Part shown: positions 34,513 to 45,470 of the stretch, in pieces
Numbering within the stretch: position 1 is the stretch's first letter
Layout of the letters: every line of letters begins with the position of its first letter
Assembly: GCA_019426215.1 (NCBI GenBank)
Contig: CM033391.1
Span: 14,248,708 to 14,312,707, forward strand
Direction of reading: 5' to 3'
DNA from: Buddleja alternifolia
Lineage: Eukaryota > Streptophyta > Magnoliopsida > Lamiales > Scrophulariaceae
Length of the DNA stretch: 64,000 bases
Notes under the pieces: model-generated
What the model saw: only the letters and a program-made list of their open reading frames with translations
Databases searched by the model: none
Told to the model about the DNA's origin: nothing
Translations under genes and position numbers: made by a program

Positions 34513-35368
34513 TTTTTTTTTTAGTGAAAGAGATGAACTGAGATTTTCTTTTGCTTTGAGAGAGAGAAAATAAGTTTAGCAGATATGTTTGAGTAAAAGT
34601 GAATTGTCTTTCTGCAGAAATTGTATTTTAAATGACACAGTAAAGAATTTTTTAAACTTGTGTTCTCTAGTCTCTGTAGGATTTAGACACGTGTAACGAG
34701 TTTTGAATCTCAGCCATAAATTCATTAACTGCGGACGCGAGTTTTGTGTAATAGAGAGAAGTTACATTTGGTAATTCTCATATATAAAGATTTGACATCC
34801 GAGTTAAAATTTTAAAATGTTTGGAATTTTCAGAGTGTAACGCACGCGCCCGTTTGTACACTGACACGTACACAAACACGTGCTATCTCTGAACCGTCAT
34901 TTTGAAAAAGTTTTTGATTACCCGCCAGTTTGATGTGTTAGAAGCGTGTGAATAGAGTACACAATAGACTGTTGAGTCTATCCACTACTTCAAGAAGTGT
35001 GTAAAAATTTATGCATGACTTTAAAAAAATATTTTTATATTAAGTGTTGAATGGAATAGTTTCAACGCTTAACTTGATACCATTGGTTGGTATTCATTAT
35101 AACTGTTGTAATATAGACGCTTAAAGTCAAGGTCCTTTTTATGTTTGAGCGTCCAATATTTTATGCAACAATAATACTGAGCGTTGATGATCATGCATCT
35201 GAAAATTTTGATCATTGACGCTTACAGTTATGTTCAAGTACAATTTTAAGGTTCCCCCTAAATTTGACAACTTGTACCATTTGTTTTGTTTTTCAAAGAA
35301 AGCTTTTAGACATAAATCAAGTGGATTCCCCCTAAATTATATGTCTAATAAAGTATGATGCTTGATGA
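34513..35368 (-). other. Spacer between pol and the env-position ORF, with internal polypurine tracts
   Basis: On the minus strand, AATTTAGGGGGAA occurs twice (about 35252-35264 and 35325-35337), very like the terminal polypurine tract. Many AAGCGT/AACGCT units (35060, 35117, 35143, 35180, 35218). No ORF. It may hold a subgenomic promoter or splice site for the downstream ORF, which is inference. Confidence 0.5.
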
Positions 35369-38300
35369 TTAAGCGTTTAAATCAATCATACCTAGTTCAC
35401 TTCTCAAAGTGAGAAAACGTTGTTCATTGAGCGCTTTGGTGAAGATATCTGCCAATTGTTTGTCAGTTCCAATAAAGTGCATGGAGATATCTTTCTTTTG
35501 AACGTGGTCACGAAGGAAATGGTATCTAATGTCAATGTGTTTGGTTCTGGAATGAAGAACAGGGTTTTGAGTCATGGCTAGAGCGCTTTAGTTATCACAA
35601 TGAATGGGGGTTGGACCTAGGATTGTTCCATAATCTCTAAGTTGTTGCCTCATCCATAATACTTGTGCACAACAACTTCCTGCAGCTACATACTCAGCTT
35701 CGGCTGTGGAGGTAGCTATGGATTGTTGTTTCTTGCTATGCCATGAAACTAACCTATCACCTAGAAATTGACAAGTACCACTAGTGCTTTTACGATCTAT
35801 TTTGCAACCTGCAAAATCTGCATCTGAGTAACCAATAAGTTCAAAAGGAGAATCCCTAGGATACCATAAGCCCACATTCTGTGTGCCTTTTAGGTATTTA
35901 AGGATCTTCTTGGCAGCAATTAAGTGTGACTCTTTAGGATCAGCTTGAAATCGTGCACACATGCATACCGAAAACATAATATCAAGTCTACTGGCAGTAA
36001 GATAAAGAAGTGATCCAATGATACCTCTATAATTAGTGATATCAACTTTCTTTCCACTTTCATCTTTATCTAACTTAAGCGTTTGGCTCATTGGAATTTT
36101 TGAATATGATGCATTTTCCATACCAAATTTCTTAATCATATCTCTTGTATATTTAGCTTGGTTAATAAATATTCCATTAGGGAGTTGTTTAACTTGTAGT
36201 CCTAAGAAGAAAGTTAATTCACCCATCATGCTCATTTCAAATTGTTCTTGCATCATTTTCAAAAATTTCTCACACAGACGCTTGTTAGTAGAACCAAATA
36301 TAATATCATCAACATAAATTTGGACTAAGAGAATATCTTCGTTATTGGTAATTTTAAATAACGTTGTGTCAACGCTGCCTTTTGAAAAGCCTTTACCAAT
36401 AAGAAAGATAGAGAGAGTGTCATACCACGCTCGGGGTGCTTGCTTAAGCCCATAAAGTGCTTTGTCTAGCTTGTAAACCATACCCTTACCATGATTGTTG
36501 ATGAATCCCGGTGGTTGCTCCACATACACTCCTTCTTGGAGTTTACCATTCAGGAAAGCACTCTTCACATCCATTTGATACACCATGAACTTGCTGAACG
36601 CTGCATACGCTAGAAACATGCGGATTGCTTCAAGACGAGCGACAGGAGCGTATGTCTCATCAAAGTCAATACCCTCCTCTTGGCAATATCCTTGAGCTAC
36701 GAGTCTGGCCTTATTTCTTATAACAATGCCGTTCTCATCCATCTTGTTTCTATATACCCATCTAGTTCCAATAACTCCTTGGTGAGTTGGTCTTGGTACT
36801 AGTGTCCAAACCTTACTACGCTCAAACTGATTAAGTTCTTCTTGCATGGCTTCAATCCAACTTGGATCACTTAGCGCTTCATCCACTTTCTTAGGTTCCA
36901 TTTGAGATAAAAAGCTTGCGAACATAGCCTCATTGAATGTAGCGGCTCTAGTTCTAACAGGCGCTCCAATATCTCCAATAATTTGCTCTGGTGGATGATC
37001 TCGCAGCCATAATCTGTCTGGTTGAAAAGGGTTAAGAGGTTGAACAGGCGCTTGAGGATCAGACGCTTGACTACCTTCTTGCGTAGGCGCTTCAAGTTCA
37101 CAATTCCTTGTTTGCTCTTGATGATCACTCTTTTCATGATCATCAACATTTCTTACATGATTATCCAGAGTAATCTCACGAGTAATCTTAGGAGGAGGCA
37201 CTGAGATCTCATCATCATCATCAATATCTTCATCAATAGTAATCTTAGACGCTTGATGACATAGATCTTCAACTCCTACATCATTTATATTATCCTTACT
37301 CGGTTCTTGGTTAGCATCATCAAAAACAACATGAATAGATTCCTCAACCTTCGATTTGATCTTATTTAGGATGCGAAAATTCTTTCCATTCTTGGCGTAG
37401 CCTAGAAAGATTCCCTCATCCGCTTTAGGATCAAAAGTCTTTAGACTTTGGGATCCATTATTATGGATAAAACATTTAGAACCAAAGACGTGAAAATATG
37501 AAACATTTGGCTTACGTCCCTTCCACAATTCATATGGAGTTTTCCCATGTTGTTTGTTGATCATGCAGCGGTTTTGAGTGTAACAGGCAGTGTTGATCGC
37601 TTCGGCCCAAAATCTAGGAGCGAGCTTGGATTCTGCTAACATAGTCCTAGCGGCTTCCTTAAGCGTTCGGTTCCGGCGCTCAGCAACACCATTTTGTTGG
37701 GGAGTTCTGGGAGCTGAATACTCATGATGTATTCCATTTTCTGCACAAAACTTCTCAACAATCTTGTTAGTAAACTCAGTACCGTGATCGCTTCTTATTC
37801 TTGCAACCTTAAGATTTTTCAATATTTGAAGTTGTCGAATAAGCGTTGTTAACTTGTCACATGTTTCATCTTTGGATGAAAGAAATTCCACCCAAGTAAA
37901 TCGAGAGAAATCATCTACTATCACCAAAGTATACTTTTTACCGCTTACACTGATTGTTTGAACAGGTCCAAACAGATCCATGTGAAGTAGTTCAAGTATT
38001 CTAGAGGTAGATAGATGAGGTTTTCTCTTGAACGATGATTTAACTTGTTTACCCATTTGACAAGCGTCACAAAGACGATCCTTATGAAATGGTCCATTTG
38101 GTAATCCCTCTACAAGATTTTGACTTATAAGCTGAGAGATTGTCTTAAAGTTGAGGTGATTCATTTTCTATGCCATAACCAACCCATTTTAGATTCACTT
38201 TTAGCAACAAAACATGTTGGGTTGTTATCAAGTGTTGAACCCCAATCTACTAAATATACGTTGTTAGTTCTTTTTCCTTTTAATTTAGTAGACTTAGTCT

Positions 38301-38607
38301 TAGCGTCGTTTATATAGCAGCAGTCACTTGAGAATATGACTTCAAAGCCTTTATCACAGAATTGACTTATGCTTGATAAATTATGCTTCAGACCCTCAAC
38401 AAAATAAACATCACTTATCATGATGTTCCCCCTATGCACAGTACCTATACCTTTGGTTTTACCTTTGGAGTTGTCACCAAATACAACCTGAGGACCATTG
38501 GCAGCTTGATAGTTGATCAGAAGATCTTTGGAACCAGTCATGTGCCTTGACGATCCACTATCAAAGTACCATACAGATGTATCGGCTCTAGCTCTAGGTA
38601 CCTGCAA
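35369..38607 (-). pseudogene. Copia pol polyprotein, one frameshift and one nonsense codon
   Basis: Minus strand. Protease Asp-Ser-Gly in WYFDSGSSRHMTG near 38560, then the GAG-pre-integrase region to 38161. One base is missing in the A-run at about 38163-38167, which shifts the frame inside the HHCC zinc motif (HRK..NH, then CDACQ near 38065). Integrase catalytic residues follow (D in HMDLFGP, D in RSDHGTEF, E in [10 protein letters not shown]). RT has [11 protein letters not shown] and YVDDIIFGS. RNase H has [15 protein letters not shown] and HCDN, then an in-frame TAA at about 35590, after which the frame stays open to 35369 (TKHIDIRYHFLRDH). These enzymes process, copy and integrate the element. 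All catalytic residues are present, so only two or three recent lesions inactivate it. Confidence 0.9.
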
Positions 38608-38622
38608 TCAAAAAGGGAAGTT

Positions 38623-40824
38623 CTATTTCTGTTTAGGTACCCATTGTTGCTTGGGTCCTTCAACATTAGTAACATTGTTAGTTTGAATTAGAACTTTAGG
38701 AACCCATATTTGCCTCGTCTTCATTGTAGGAATATTGGCCTTTTTGGGTTTCACATTGTGTTGTGTGTGCTTTTTGGGTGTATAATAATATCCTCGATTA
38801 TAATCATAGTCATAATCATAATCATCATAGTATCGATAATATGATCTTGACTGTCTTGGATATTGACGCTGGTATTTCCTTGGCACTGGCTTGGGTTGCA
38901 CTTTTGGTGCTGGACGCTTAGCGCTTGACTCACAGTGGTCAGTCTTATCTTTAGCCTTTTGAGCGTTTGGATAAACCCGTCTTTGTGAATCATTTGCCTT
39001 ACCCTTACCCTTTCCTGAGTTAGCTTTGACTTTCTCATTTGGCCTCTTACCATTGTCACTTGGTTCATTTTGTGTTTGACCTTTTGAACCTTTTTCAACA
39101 AAGATAACACCCTTTCCTTTGTTGTTTGCCGTAACCTTAGATTGATTGGATTGTTTACCGAGTTTATCGCATCCTGAACCGGTCTTCTCACCAAATAATC
39201 TGGTTACTTCAGCCACATTATCCAACTGTCTAGAAGCTTTTGATAATGATGAGATGAGCTGCTCTGATTTAGCAAGTCTAGCGATCAAATCAGCTTCTCT
39301 CTTGACTATTATATCAAGATCGCCTTTTAATTGAATAATTTCATTCTCAAGCGATTGGTTCTTCTCAATGCACTGTTGCTGAACTCGCAACTCTGCTCTG
39401 AGCGTCACTTTATCTCTTGTGAGTGATGAGATAATGGAGAGATCATTTTGATATATTTTGGCAGCTTCTTGACATTTATTGTAGTATTCTTTGACTTTGT
39501 CAAGTAATTCATCATAAGAAAGAGGAATTGATAATTCATTGATTACCTCAGGAGACGCTTCATCATCTCTGGCCATGAGACATATGAGCGTTGAGTCATC
39601 TAATGGCTCATCATCATCACTACTTTCTTCTGATGATTCTAAATCTTCAGGTGCGGATGCTGGTTCTGATTCCGCTAGCAAACCTTGTTGACGAAGGTTG
39701 CTCCTGAATTGGTTTCTATCCAAGTAATCCTGCCTTGAGGGCTTGGATACGTTTGGATAAGGGCAATTTACCTGGTAGTGCCCTGGTTTCCTGCAATTAT
39801 AACAAAGATTAGTTTTCATCTTTTGTTCATTTGTTAACCTTGCAATGTGTGGTTTTGAGACCACTGGAGCTGGGAGACTTTGAGTAGACGCTTGGTATTG
39901 AACAGGCGCTTGGGGTGAAGGAACAGAATACTGAGGCGCTTGAAACTGTTGTTGCACAGGAGAAGGCGCTTGATATGAACTTTGTCCTTGATTATTGAAA
40001 CCTTTTCCTTTCTTTTCATATCTCAAGAACTTCCTGAATCTATTCAGCAAAGTCAACTCCTCTTCCTCATTGATATCTGAATTCTTTCCTTTATTACCCG
40101 ATTTACCTTTGATTGATGCAATAAGCGCTCCAGATTCAATCACTGGACTACTCACAATATCACTAGCAGAATTCAACTCGAATTCAAATGCTTTTAGCTC
40201 TGAAAAGGCGTCTTCTGGAGTTAGGAGATCCAGCATATTTGATTCTCTCATAGCGGTTGTCTTCATCAAGAATTTACTTGGTAAGCTTCTAAAGATTTTA
40301 ACCACCATTTCTCGGTTCTGTAAATCCATTCCCAACGATGTAAGTTCTGTAACTAGAGCTGTAAATCTTATATCCAATTGCTCTAAAGTTTCATTGGGTA
40401 GCATCTTAAATCCATTAAACTTTTCCTTGGCAATGGAAAGTTTGTTTTCTTTGATTTGAGCTGAACCACCACAAATCGTAGCCAACTTATCCCATATTTC
40501 TTTAGTATTTTTGCAAGACTTGATCTTGTTAAATAAGTTGTCATTATCACCAATAGCCGTATATAGAGCGTTACGACCAACATTGTCCAAATTGGCTCTT
40601 CGACGCTCATCTGGAGTCCATTCTTGTTTTGGTTTCTCAACGTAACCATCGGGAGTTTCTTCTGTGGCTCCAGGCGCTCTTGTGATAACTTTGTATATTT
40701 TGATTGGCCCATCTGAAATAATATCACACATGTCATCATCACATGAACAGAGATATGTAAATGCTTTGACTTTCCATGTGTCAAAATTTGATTCAGTCAG
40801 TTTGGGAACTTTAGCAAATGCCAT
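38623..40824 (-). CDS. Copia Gag polyprotein, 733 residues
   Basis: Minus strand. ATG at 40824 is about 85 bases after the primer site. The N-terminus (MAFAKVPKLTESNFDTWK) is the copia Gag DUF4219-like start, followed by the UBN2-type helical region. A CCHC zinc knuckle CYNCRKPGHYQVNC lies around residue 345 (near 39790). An acidic stretch, a coiled-coil-like segment (residues ~440-540), a basic Gly/Lys/Asn region and a Tyr/Asp-rich repeat (YDDYDYDYDYN near 38825) follow. It forms the virus-like particle. The stop TAG is followed five codons later by a TGA in the same frame, and then pol opens in that frame at 38607. Gag-pol was therefore probably one frame, either recently broken or expressed by readthrough. 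Confidence 0.88.
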   Translation of the reverse strand: MAFAKVPKLTESNFDTWKVKAFTYLCSCDDDMCDIISDGPIKIYKVITRAPGATEETPDGYVEKPKQEWTPDERRRANLDNVGRNALYTAIGDNDNLFNKIKSCKNTKEIWDKLATICGGSAQIKENKLSIAKEKFNGFKMLPNETLEQLDIRFTALVTELTSLGMDLQNREMVVKIFRSLPSKFLMKTTAMRESNMLDLLTPEDAFSELKAFEFELNSASDIVSSPVIESGALIASIKGKSGNKGKNSDINEEEELTLLNRFRKFLRYEKKGKGFNNQGQSSYQAPSPVQQQFQAPQYSVPSPQAPVQYQASTQSLPAPVVSKPHIARLTNEQKMKTNLCYNCRKPGHYQVNCPYPNVSKPSRQDYLDRNQFRSNLRQQGLLAESEPASAPEDLESSEESSDDDEPLDDSTLICLMARDDEASPEVINELSIPLSYDELLDKVKEYYNKCQEAAKIYQNDLSIISSLTRDKVTLRAELRVQQQCIEKNQSLENEIIQLKGDLDIIVKREADLIARLAKSEQLISSLSKASRQLDNVAEVTRLFGEKTGSGCDKLGKQSNQSKVTANNKGKGVIFVEKGSKGQTQNEPSDNGKRPNEKVKANSGKGKGKANDSQRRVYPNAQKAKDKTDHCESSAKRPAPKVQPKPVPRKYQRQYPRQSRSYYRYYDDYDYDYDYNRGYYYTPKKHTQHNVKPKKANIPTMKTRQIWVPKVLIQTNNVTNVEGPKQQWVPKQK

Positions 40825-40909
40825 ATCGAAAATTTTAAACGCAACTAGATTTTGAAAGAAAAGGATCTAAACAAGCAGTTATGCTTGGAAATTTTAAAAT
40901 TTCAATTTT

Positions 40910-40925
40910 AACCGCTCTGATACCA
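40910..40925 (-). promoter_or_regulatory. Primer-binding site for initiator-Met tRNA
   Basis: On the minus strand TGGTATCAGAGCGGTT, two bases after the 5' LTR. TGGTATCAGAGC is the standard complement of the plant initiator tRNA-Met 3' end used by copia elements. Confidence 0.95.
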
Positions 40926-40927
40926 CT

Positions 40928-42607
40928 TGTTGGTCCCAAGTGGCATACGAAAGGGTCTAGAAAGGGGGGGTTGAATAGACCCTGAAGTCTTTTTCGACTT
41001 CAAAAAGTTTCGTACTAAAAGATTTTTGGACGCTTGAAAAGATAGACGCTTGAAGTGTCTAACGCTTGACTTAAGCGTTCACTTAAAAATATTAGCGCTT
41101 TGGCGAAGCGTCTGATGAAGATTGTTTTTAGGAAGTTAACTCAGACTTCAAGATTTGAATACTTTGACCAAGTAGGTTAAGCGTTCAGTTCTTTAATCAG
41201 TGTTAGCACAGCGGAATAATTTTTAGTCTTCTCCTTGAAAGCTTTAGCGTCACAAGAGGTTTCTTAGTTGCTTAGTGTTTGATTGTGTTTTACTTAATCA
41301 GTTTATGCAATGATATGATAGATAAAAGAATTGACTGAAAAGTCAATGACACAATATTTGTAAGGTTCGTTGGGTGGTGTAATCCCAACTACGTCCTTCT
41401 CCTCGAACACTTGGAGGCAATCCACTAAAATGATTCTCAAAGAATCACACAGAATCTTCTACAAATTAGGGAGAGATGGATGTCGATGACTTGAGCTCCT
41501 TGATCACACAGATTTCTGCTCCAAATCACTTCAATCCCCTTGCTTCTTTCACCCAGAAATATGGCAAGTATCCAACTTCGACTTCACATAGATCGCGAGG
41601 CTTGGATAGGGGTTTTTCTAAAAGGGTTTGTTTGATTTTGATGAAGTTCAAACAACTAGAATATCTCAGTAGTAGTGTAGTTTCTTCAAAAAGAATGTTT
41701 GAGATATTGGGTTGACTGTCTCAGGATTTGATGAAAAGCAAAGAGAATATTTTCTTGAGTATTTTGGCTTTTCTGAAAGTTTAAGGAATGAGACTTCAAT
41801 GCAACAGCAATTTGGCTTGATGATTGTTCTATATATTGTTTGGCTTGTTGTTGAAGTTCTATTTATAGGCATTCTTGGAAAAAGTGTCTGTTTGACACAT
41901 GCAAGGGCGCGTGTCTCTTACTTTCGCGAGTGAACAACTTTTGTCCTTTTTCCTGAAAATCTGCTGCACAAAAGTTGGTGTTGCAGTCTTTGAATAGTTG
42001 ACAGTCCAATAGGGTGGCTTCTCCGTACGTCTGAAAGTACTTATCACATTTAATGCTCTTATCAGCATTTAATGCATTTGAATTAAATGCCCGTTGGCAT
42101 TTAATGCACTGAGAATATCTGCATTAAACTCCTTTCGATCTGACGCTTCAGGAGAATGTTTGTCATTTGATAGACGCTTCATTCATGAACTGAAAGTTCC
42201 ATTTAATCTGAAGGACTATTTAATGTTTAGACGCTTGGAAAAGTCTTCAGACTTCATTTAGAAGTGTAGACGCTTGAGACTTCAGTCTTCGTTACTTGAC
42301 ACCTCACTCAGAACATGTCAGGCGCTTAGAGTGAACTTCTTCAAACTTCATTCACTATTGATTTCTTGGACGCTTGGAGTCTTCAGATTTCGCAGTCTTG
42401 ATAAGCTCACTCAGAAAGTATCAAACGCTTAATCTAACCGACTTCTTGATCTAAGAATGTCAAAAGTAAAAGATAAAATAAAGCCTATACATTTCTAATG
42501 TTCAAATGCTTATACAAGTATCTATGAAATTTAAGCGTACATAACTTTGGGGTCTAACAAGATTTCTAATTGTCATCATCAAAATCTTAACATGAAATTT
42601 CCTATCA
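40928..42607 (-). repeat. 5' LTR of the copia element
   Basis: 1,680 bp, starts TGATAGGAAATTTC on the minus strand and ends GGGACCAACA. Should hold the element promoter in its U3. Differs from the other LTR by about 28 point changes, several of them C/T or G/A. Confidence 0.95.
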
Positions 42608-42612
42608 AGGGG

Positions 42613-44465
42613 GAAGCTTGGTTATGACCTTCTTTTTGTCTTTTAAACTCCAGGAATTCCTGATATAAAGGATCCTGAGAATCTGATGATAAATCTGCTG
42701 CTATGAGCACTTTTCTTCCATGTTGTGTCAGAATATGATCCTAACCTCGCCCACGACCACCCCTGCCTCTATAAGAGGAGGGTCCTCGTCCTCGGGATCG
42801 CATGCCTGAAAGATTCGTGATGATAAATATTCCCGAGTTAAGAAATATGGAAGATTATTATCTTTTCCTTTTTTATATACAATGTCAAAATCAAAAGGTG
42901 CAAGATGTGTCTGTCATCTAGCAAACATTTGTTTAGAAACATCATGTTTGAAATATTTTTGAAACATAAATTTGGCTACTTTACAATCTGTCTTTATTAT
43001 GAATTTTTGATTGTATAAATCATCTTGAGATTTTAATATACATTTACTATAGCAAGAATTTCTTTGGCTATAGTAGCATAATTCTTTTGACTATTATTCC
43101 ATTTTCATAATGAAATCTAATAAGATTTTCTTGTTTTGTTATCGGATTAATTTGTTTTAAAATCTCACCATAACCAATGTCAGAGGCATCAGCTTCAACA
43201 ATTTTTTCCCAATTTGGGTTGGTTAGCATTAAACAAGGTAAAGTTTTAAACTTTTATTTTATTTTCTTTACAGCATTAGTATGTTGTTCTGACCAAGGTT
43301 TTGGTTTCTTTTTTAGTCTATCATATAAGATAGTAGTATCTTCAGCAAGATTTTGATAATAAGCTGAAATGTAATTTAAACTTCCTAAAAATCTTTGTAA
43401 TTGGGTTTTATCAGTAATTTCGTCAGGAAATTTAGAAGCAAAGTCAATACTTCTATTTATAGGGATAATATTACCTTTTTCAATATTATGGCCAAGAAAT
43501 CTAACATTAGTTTGAAGTAACACCATTTTTGGTTGGATATAACCAATCCATTTTGAATAATAACTTTTCTAAAAATATCTAAATGCTTAAAGTGTAACTC
43601 AATATCTTTTGAGAACACAAGAATATCATCAATATACACAATAATAAATTCACTATATGGAGTAAAAATATCATTCATTATTTTCTGAAATTCTGAAGGA
43701 GCATTTTTTAGGCCAAAAAGCATAACATTCCATTCATAATGTCCTATGGGAACATTAAAAGCAATTTTATATCTGTCAGATTTATTAATCTGGATTTGCC
43801 AATATCCTGATTTTAAATCAAATTTAGAAAATATGATAGCATTAGATAATTTATCTAAAAGATCTTTTTTATTAGGCATGGGGTGTCTAATCCATTTTAA
43901 GACTTTATTAAGAGGTTTATAATTTATGACGAGTCTAGGAACTGCTCGTTCCTGCTCACTATGTTTATTAACATAAAATGCAGTACATGACAATGGAGAT
44001 TGTGAAGGACATATTAAATTTTTGCTAAGCAAAGATTCAATTTATTTTTTACATAACTCTAAATATTTAGAATTCATTTGACAAGGCCTAGCCTTGGTAG
44101 AAATATTTTTTTCATTAAAATCATTTTCATAAGGAAGATCAACAATATGTTTCTTCCTATCCCAAAAAGCATTACGATGATCATTACAAATTTCTAAGCA
44201 AAATTTATTATGAAGAAGTTTTATTTTATCCTGTAATTTAGGATTTTGAAGTTTTTCTTCAATAGTTAAAATATTGACTTCATTTTTGAGAAAATTTAAT
44301 TGATTTTATTTAGCTTCGAGATGTTATACATCCCATGTAGTACTTTTGTAAAAGGTTTTGTTACAAATTTAAGATGTATAGGCTTATTATTATAAGTGCC
44401 TATAATTCCATCTTTATTTACTGCTATAAAAGGATGGATTTTAGTCATAAAATTGATTTTCGTCT
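42613..44465 (-). pseudogene. Endogenous caulimovirid polymerase remnant (protease-side, RT, RNase H)
   Basis: Minus strand. The RT palm is clear in 44032-43457: FSKFDLKSGYWQI, FGLKNAPSEFQ and the catalytic YIDDILVFS. The connection/RNase H side overlaps in 43526-43254 and runs to about 43190 (EADASD). Past this the frame is badly broken. A Gly/Arg-repeat segment (RGRG units) occurs at 42748-42795, just before the copia insertion. The 44040-44465 part reads as the region upstream of RT with one stop near 44043. The RT style fits Caulimoviridae (petuvirus/florendovirus/caulimovirus side) rather than Ty3. No integrase is present. Stops and frameshifts make it non-functional. Confidence 0.8.
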
Positions 44466-44768
44466 TGGCTCTGAAGCTAGGAAAAATATTAAAAAATAAT
44501 TTAATTTACCCAGATGGGAACTTTTTAGGAATTGGTTTTTTGATAATTTCAATCAAAATGAACAAAATTATATACAGGAACAATTTTATAATACCTGTTC
44601 TAAAAAGAATGTTTTAATTCCTTTTGTCCCATGGTTTATGTCTACATATGTAGAACAATATCTTGCTGTTCTAGAAAGAAATTATAAACTTTTAAATGGT
44701 CAAATTAATAAAGATATTTATCCCTCTTGTCAAGCATTTCAAATGAAAAAAGACGGAAAAATTTATAC
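44465..44768 (+). pseudogene. Caulimovirid-like ORF fragment in opposite orientation
   Basis: On the plus strand a frame rich in Asn, Gln, Tyr and Trp (for example VPWFMSTYVEQYLAVLE at about 44629-44679) is open for about 90 codons with a single early stop near 44502. Composition and style match the caulimovirid ORF text at 27.2-28.4 kb, but it runs head-to-head with the polymerase, so the viral copy is rearranged. It merges into an AT-rich tract after 44768. I cannot assign it to a named viral protein. Confidence 0.45.
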
Positions 44769-44789
44769 AATATATATACACATATCCAA

Positions 44790-44824
44790 ATTTAATAACA
44801 TATACATATTATTAAATATGAATA

Positions 44825-44864
<40 letters not shown>

Positions 44865-45470
44865 TTGGGTGCTTAGTGCAAGTAAAAATAGGTTTTGAGG
44901 GTGCAAAATGTAGGTCTATGTTTGGATGTGCTTTCATTTCATTTTCAACCGTTATTTTTTAAAACGTATGGGAAAATAAGTTTTTTTATTTTTGTGTGAA
45001 AATGACGGCATGTTTGGTTGTGTTTTCAAAAATATGGTTGGAATTGATGATGTGTGAAATGATTGTCATGGATTAAAATCGAAAATAGATAATATTATAT
45101 TAATTAAATATACATGCAAGTAAAAATGACAAAAATTGACCCAAAAAAAGCACTAATAATATTCAAAATGGGTCTTAAAATGTGCACAAGTCTATATAGG
45201 TAAATATTATGTATTTTATTCTACTATAGCACTACAATTGTTGACAAAACAATAAATTTTTAGAAGAAAATGTAAGAGAAAGATAAAGGTGAGTGTGAAT
45301 TGGCAAAGTAAAATATAGTGAAAGAATGTGAACTTGAAAATGAAAATAAGTGTATTTTCAATTGAGAATAATATAAACTATATATTGTTATTTTCAAATA
45401 AGAATAAAAATTAACCTTTTTAGGGGTGGAAAGTGCCTATTTTGGGGGTGCATAGTGCTTTTTACTCTCG
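44790..45470 (+). repeat. Right boundary repeat, inverted partner of 25582-25760
   Basis: Contains an (AT)n(GA)n tract (44825-44864) and then 'gttgggtgcttagtgcaa', 'aaataggttttgagggtgcaaaatg', and after a ~490-bp insertion (about 44926-45411, AT-rich, unidentified) 'ggggtggaaagtgcctattttgggggtgcatagtgc'. The same blocks occur inverted at the left edge. Confidence 0.65.

Larger units (their letters stand above)
28378..42607 (-). mobile_element. Complete Ty1/copia retrotransposon, SIRE/Maximus-like, 14.2 kb
   Basis: Two LTRs of 1,684 and 1,680 bp with TG...CA ends (TGATAGG...GGGACCAACA on the coding strand), a perfect 5-bp duplication AGGGG (28373-28377, 42608-42612), a primer site for initiator-Met tRNA and a polypurine tract. 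Internal order on the minus strand: gag, protease, integrase, RT, RNase H (the copia order), then a 1,408-codon ORF. Large size, long LTRs and an ORF in the env position fit the SIRE/Maximus lineage. By eye the LTRs differ at roughly 28 substitutions and a few indels, about 1.7 percent. The insertion is therefore recent on a plant timescale, probably under a million years. It disrupts an endogenous caulimovirid ORF. Confidence 0.93.
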
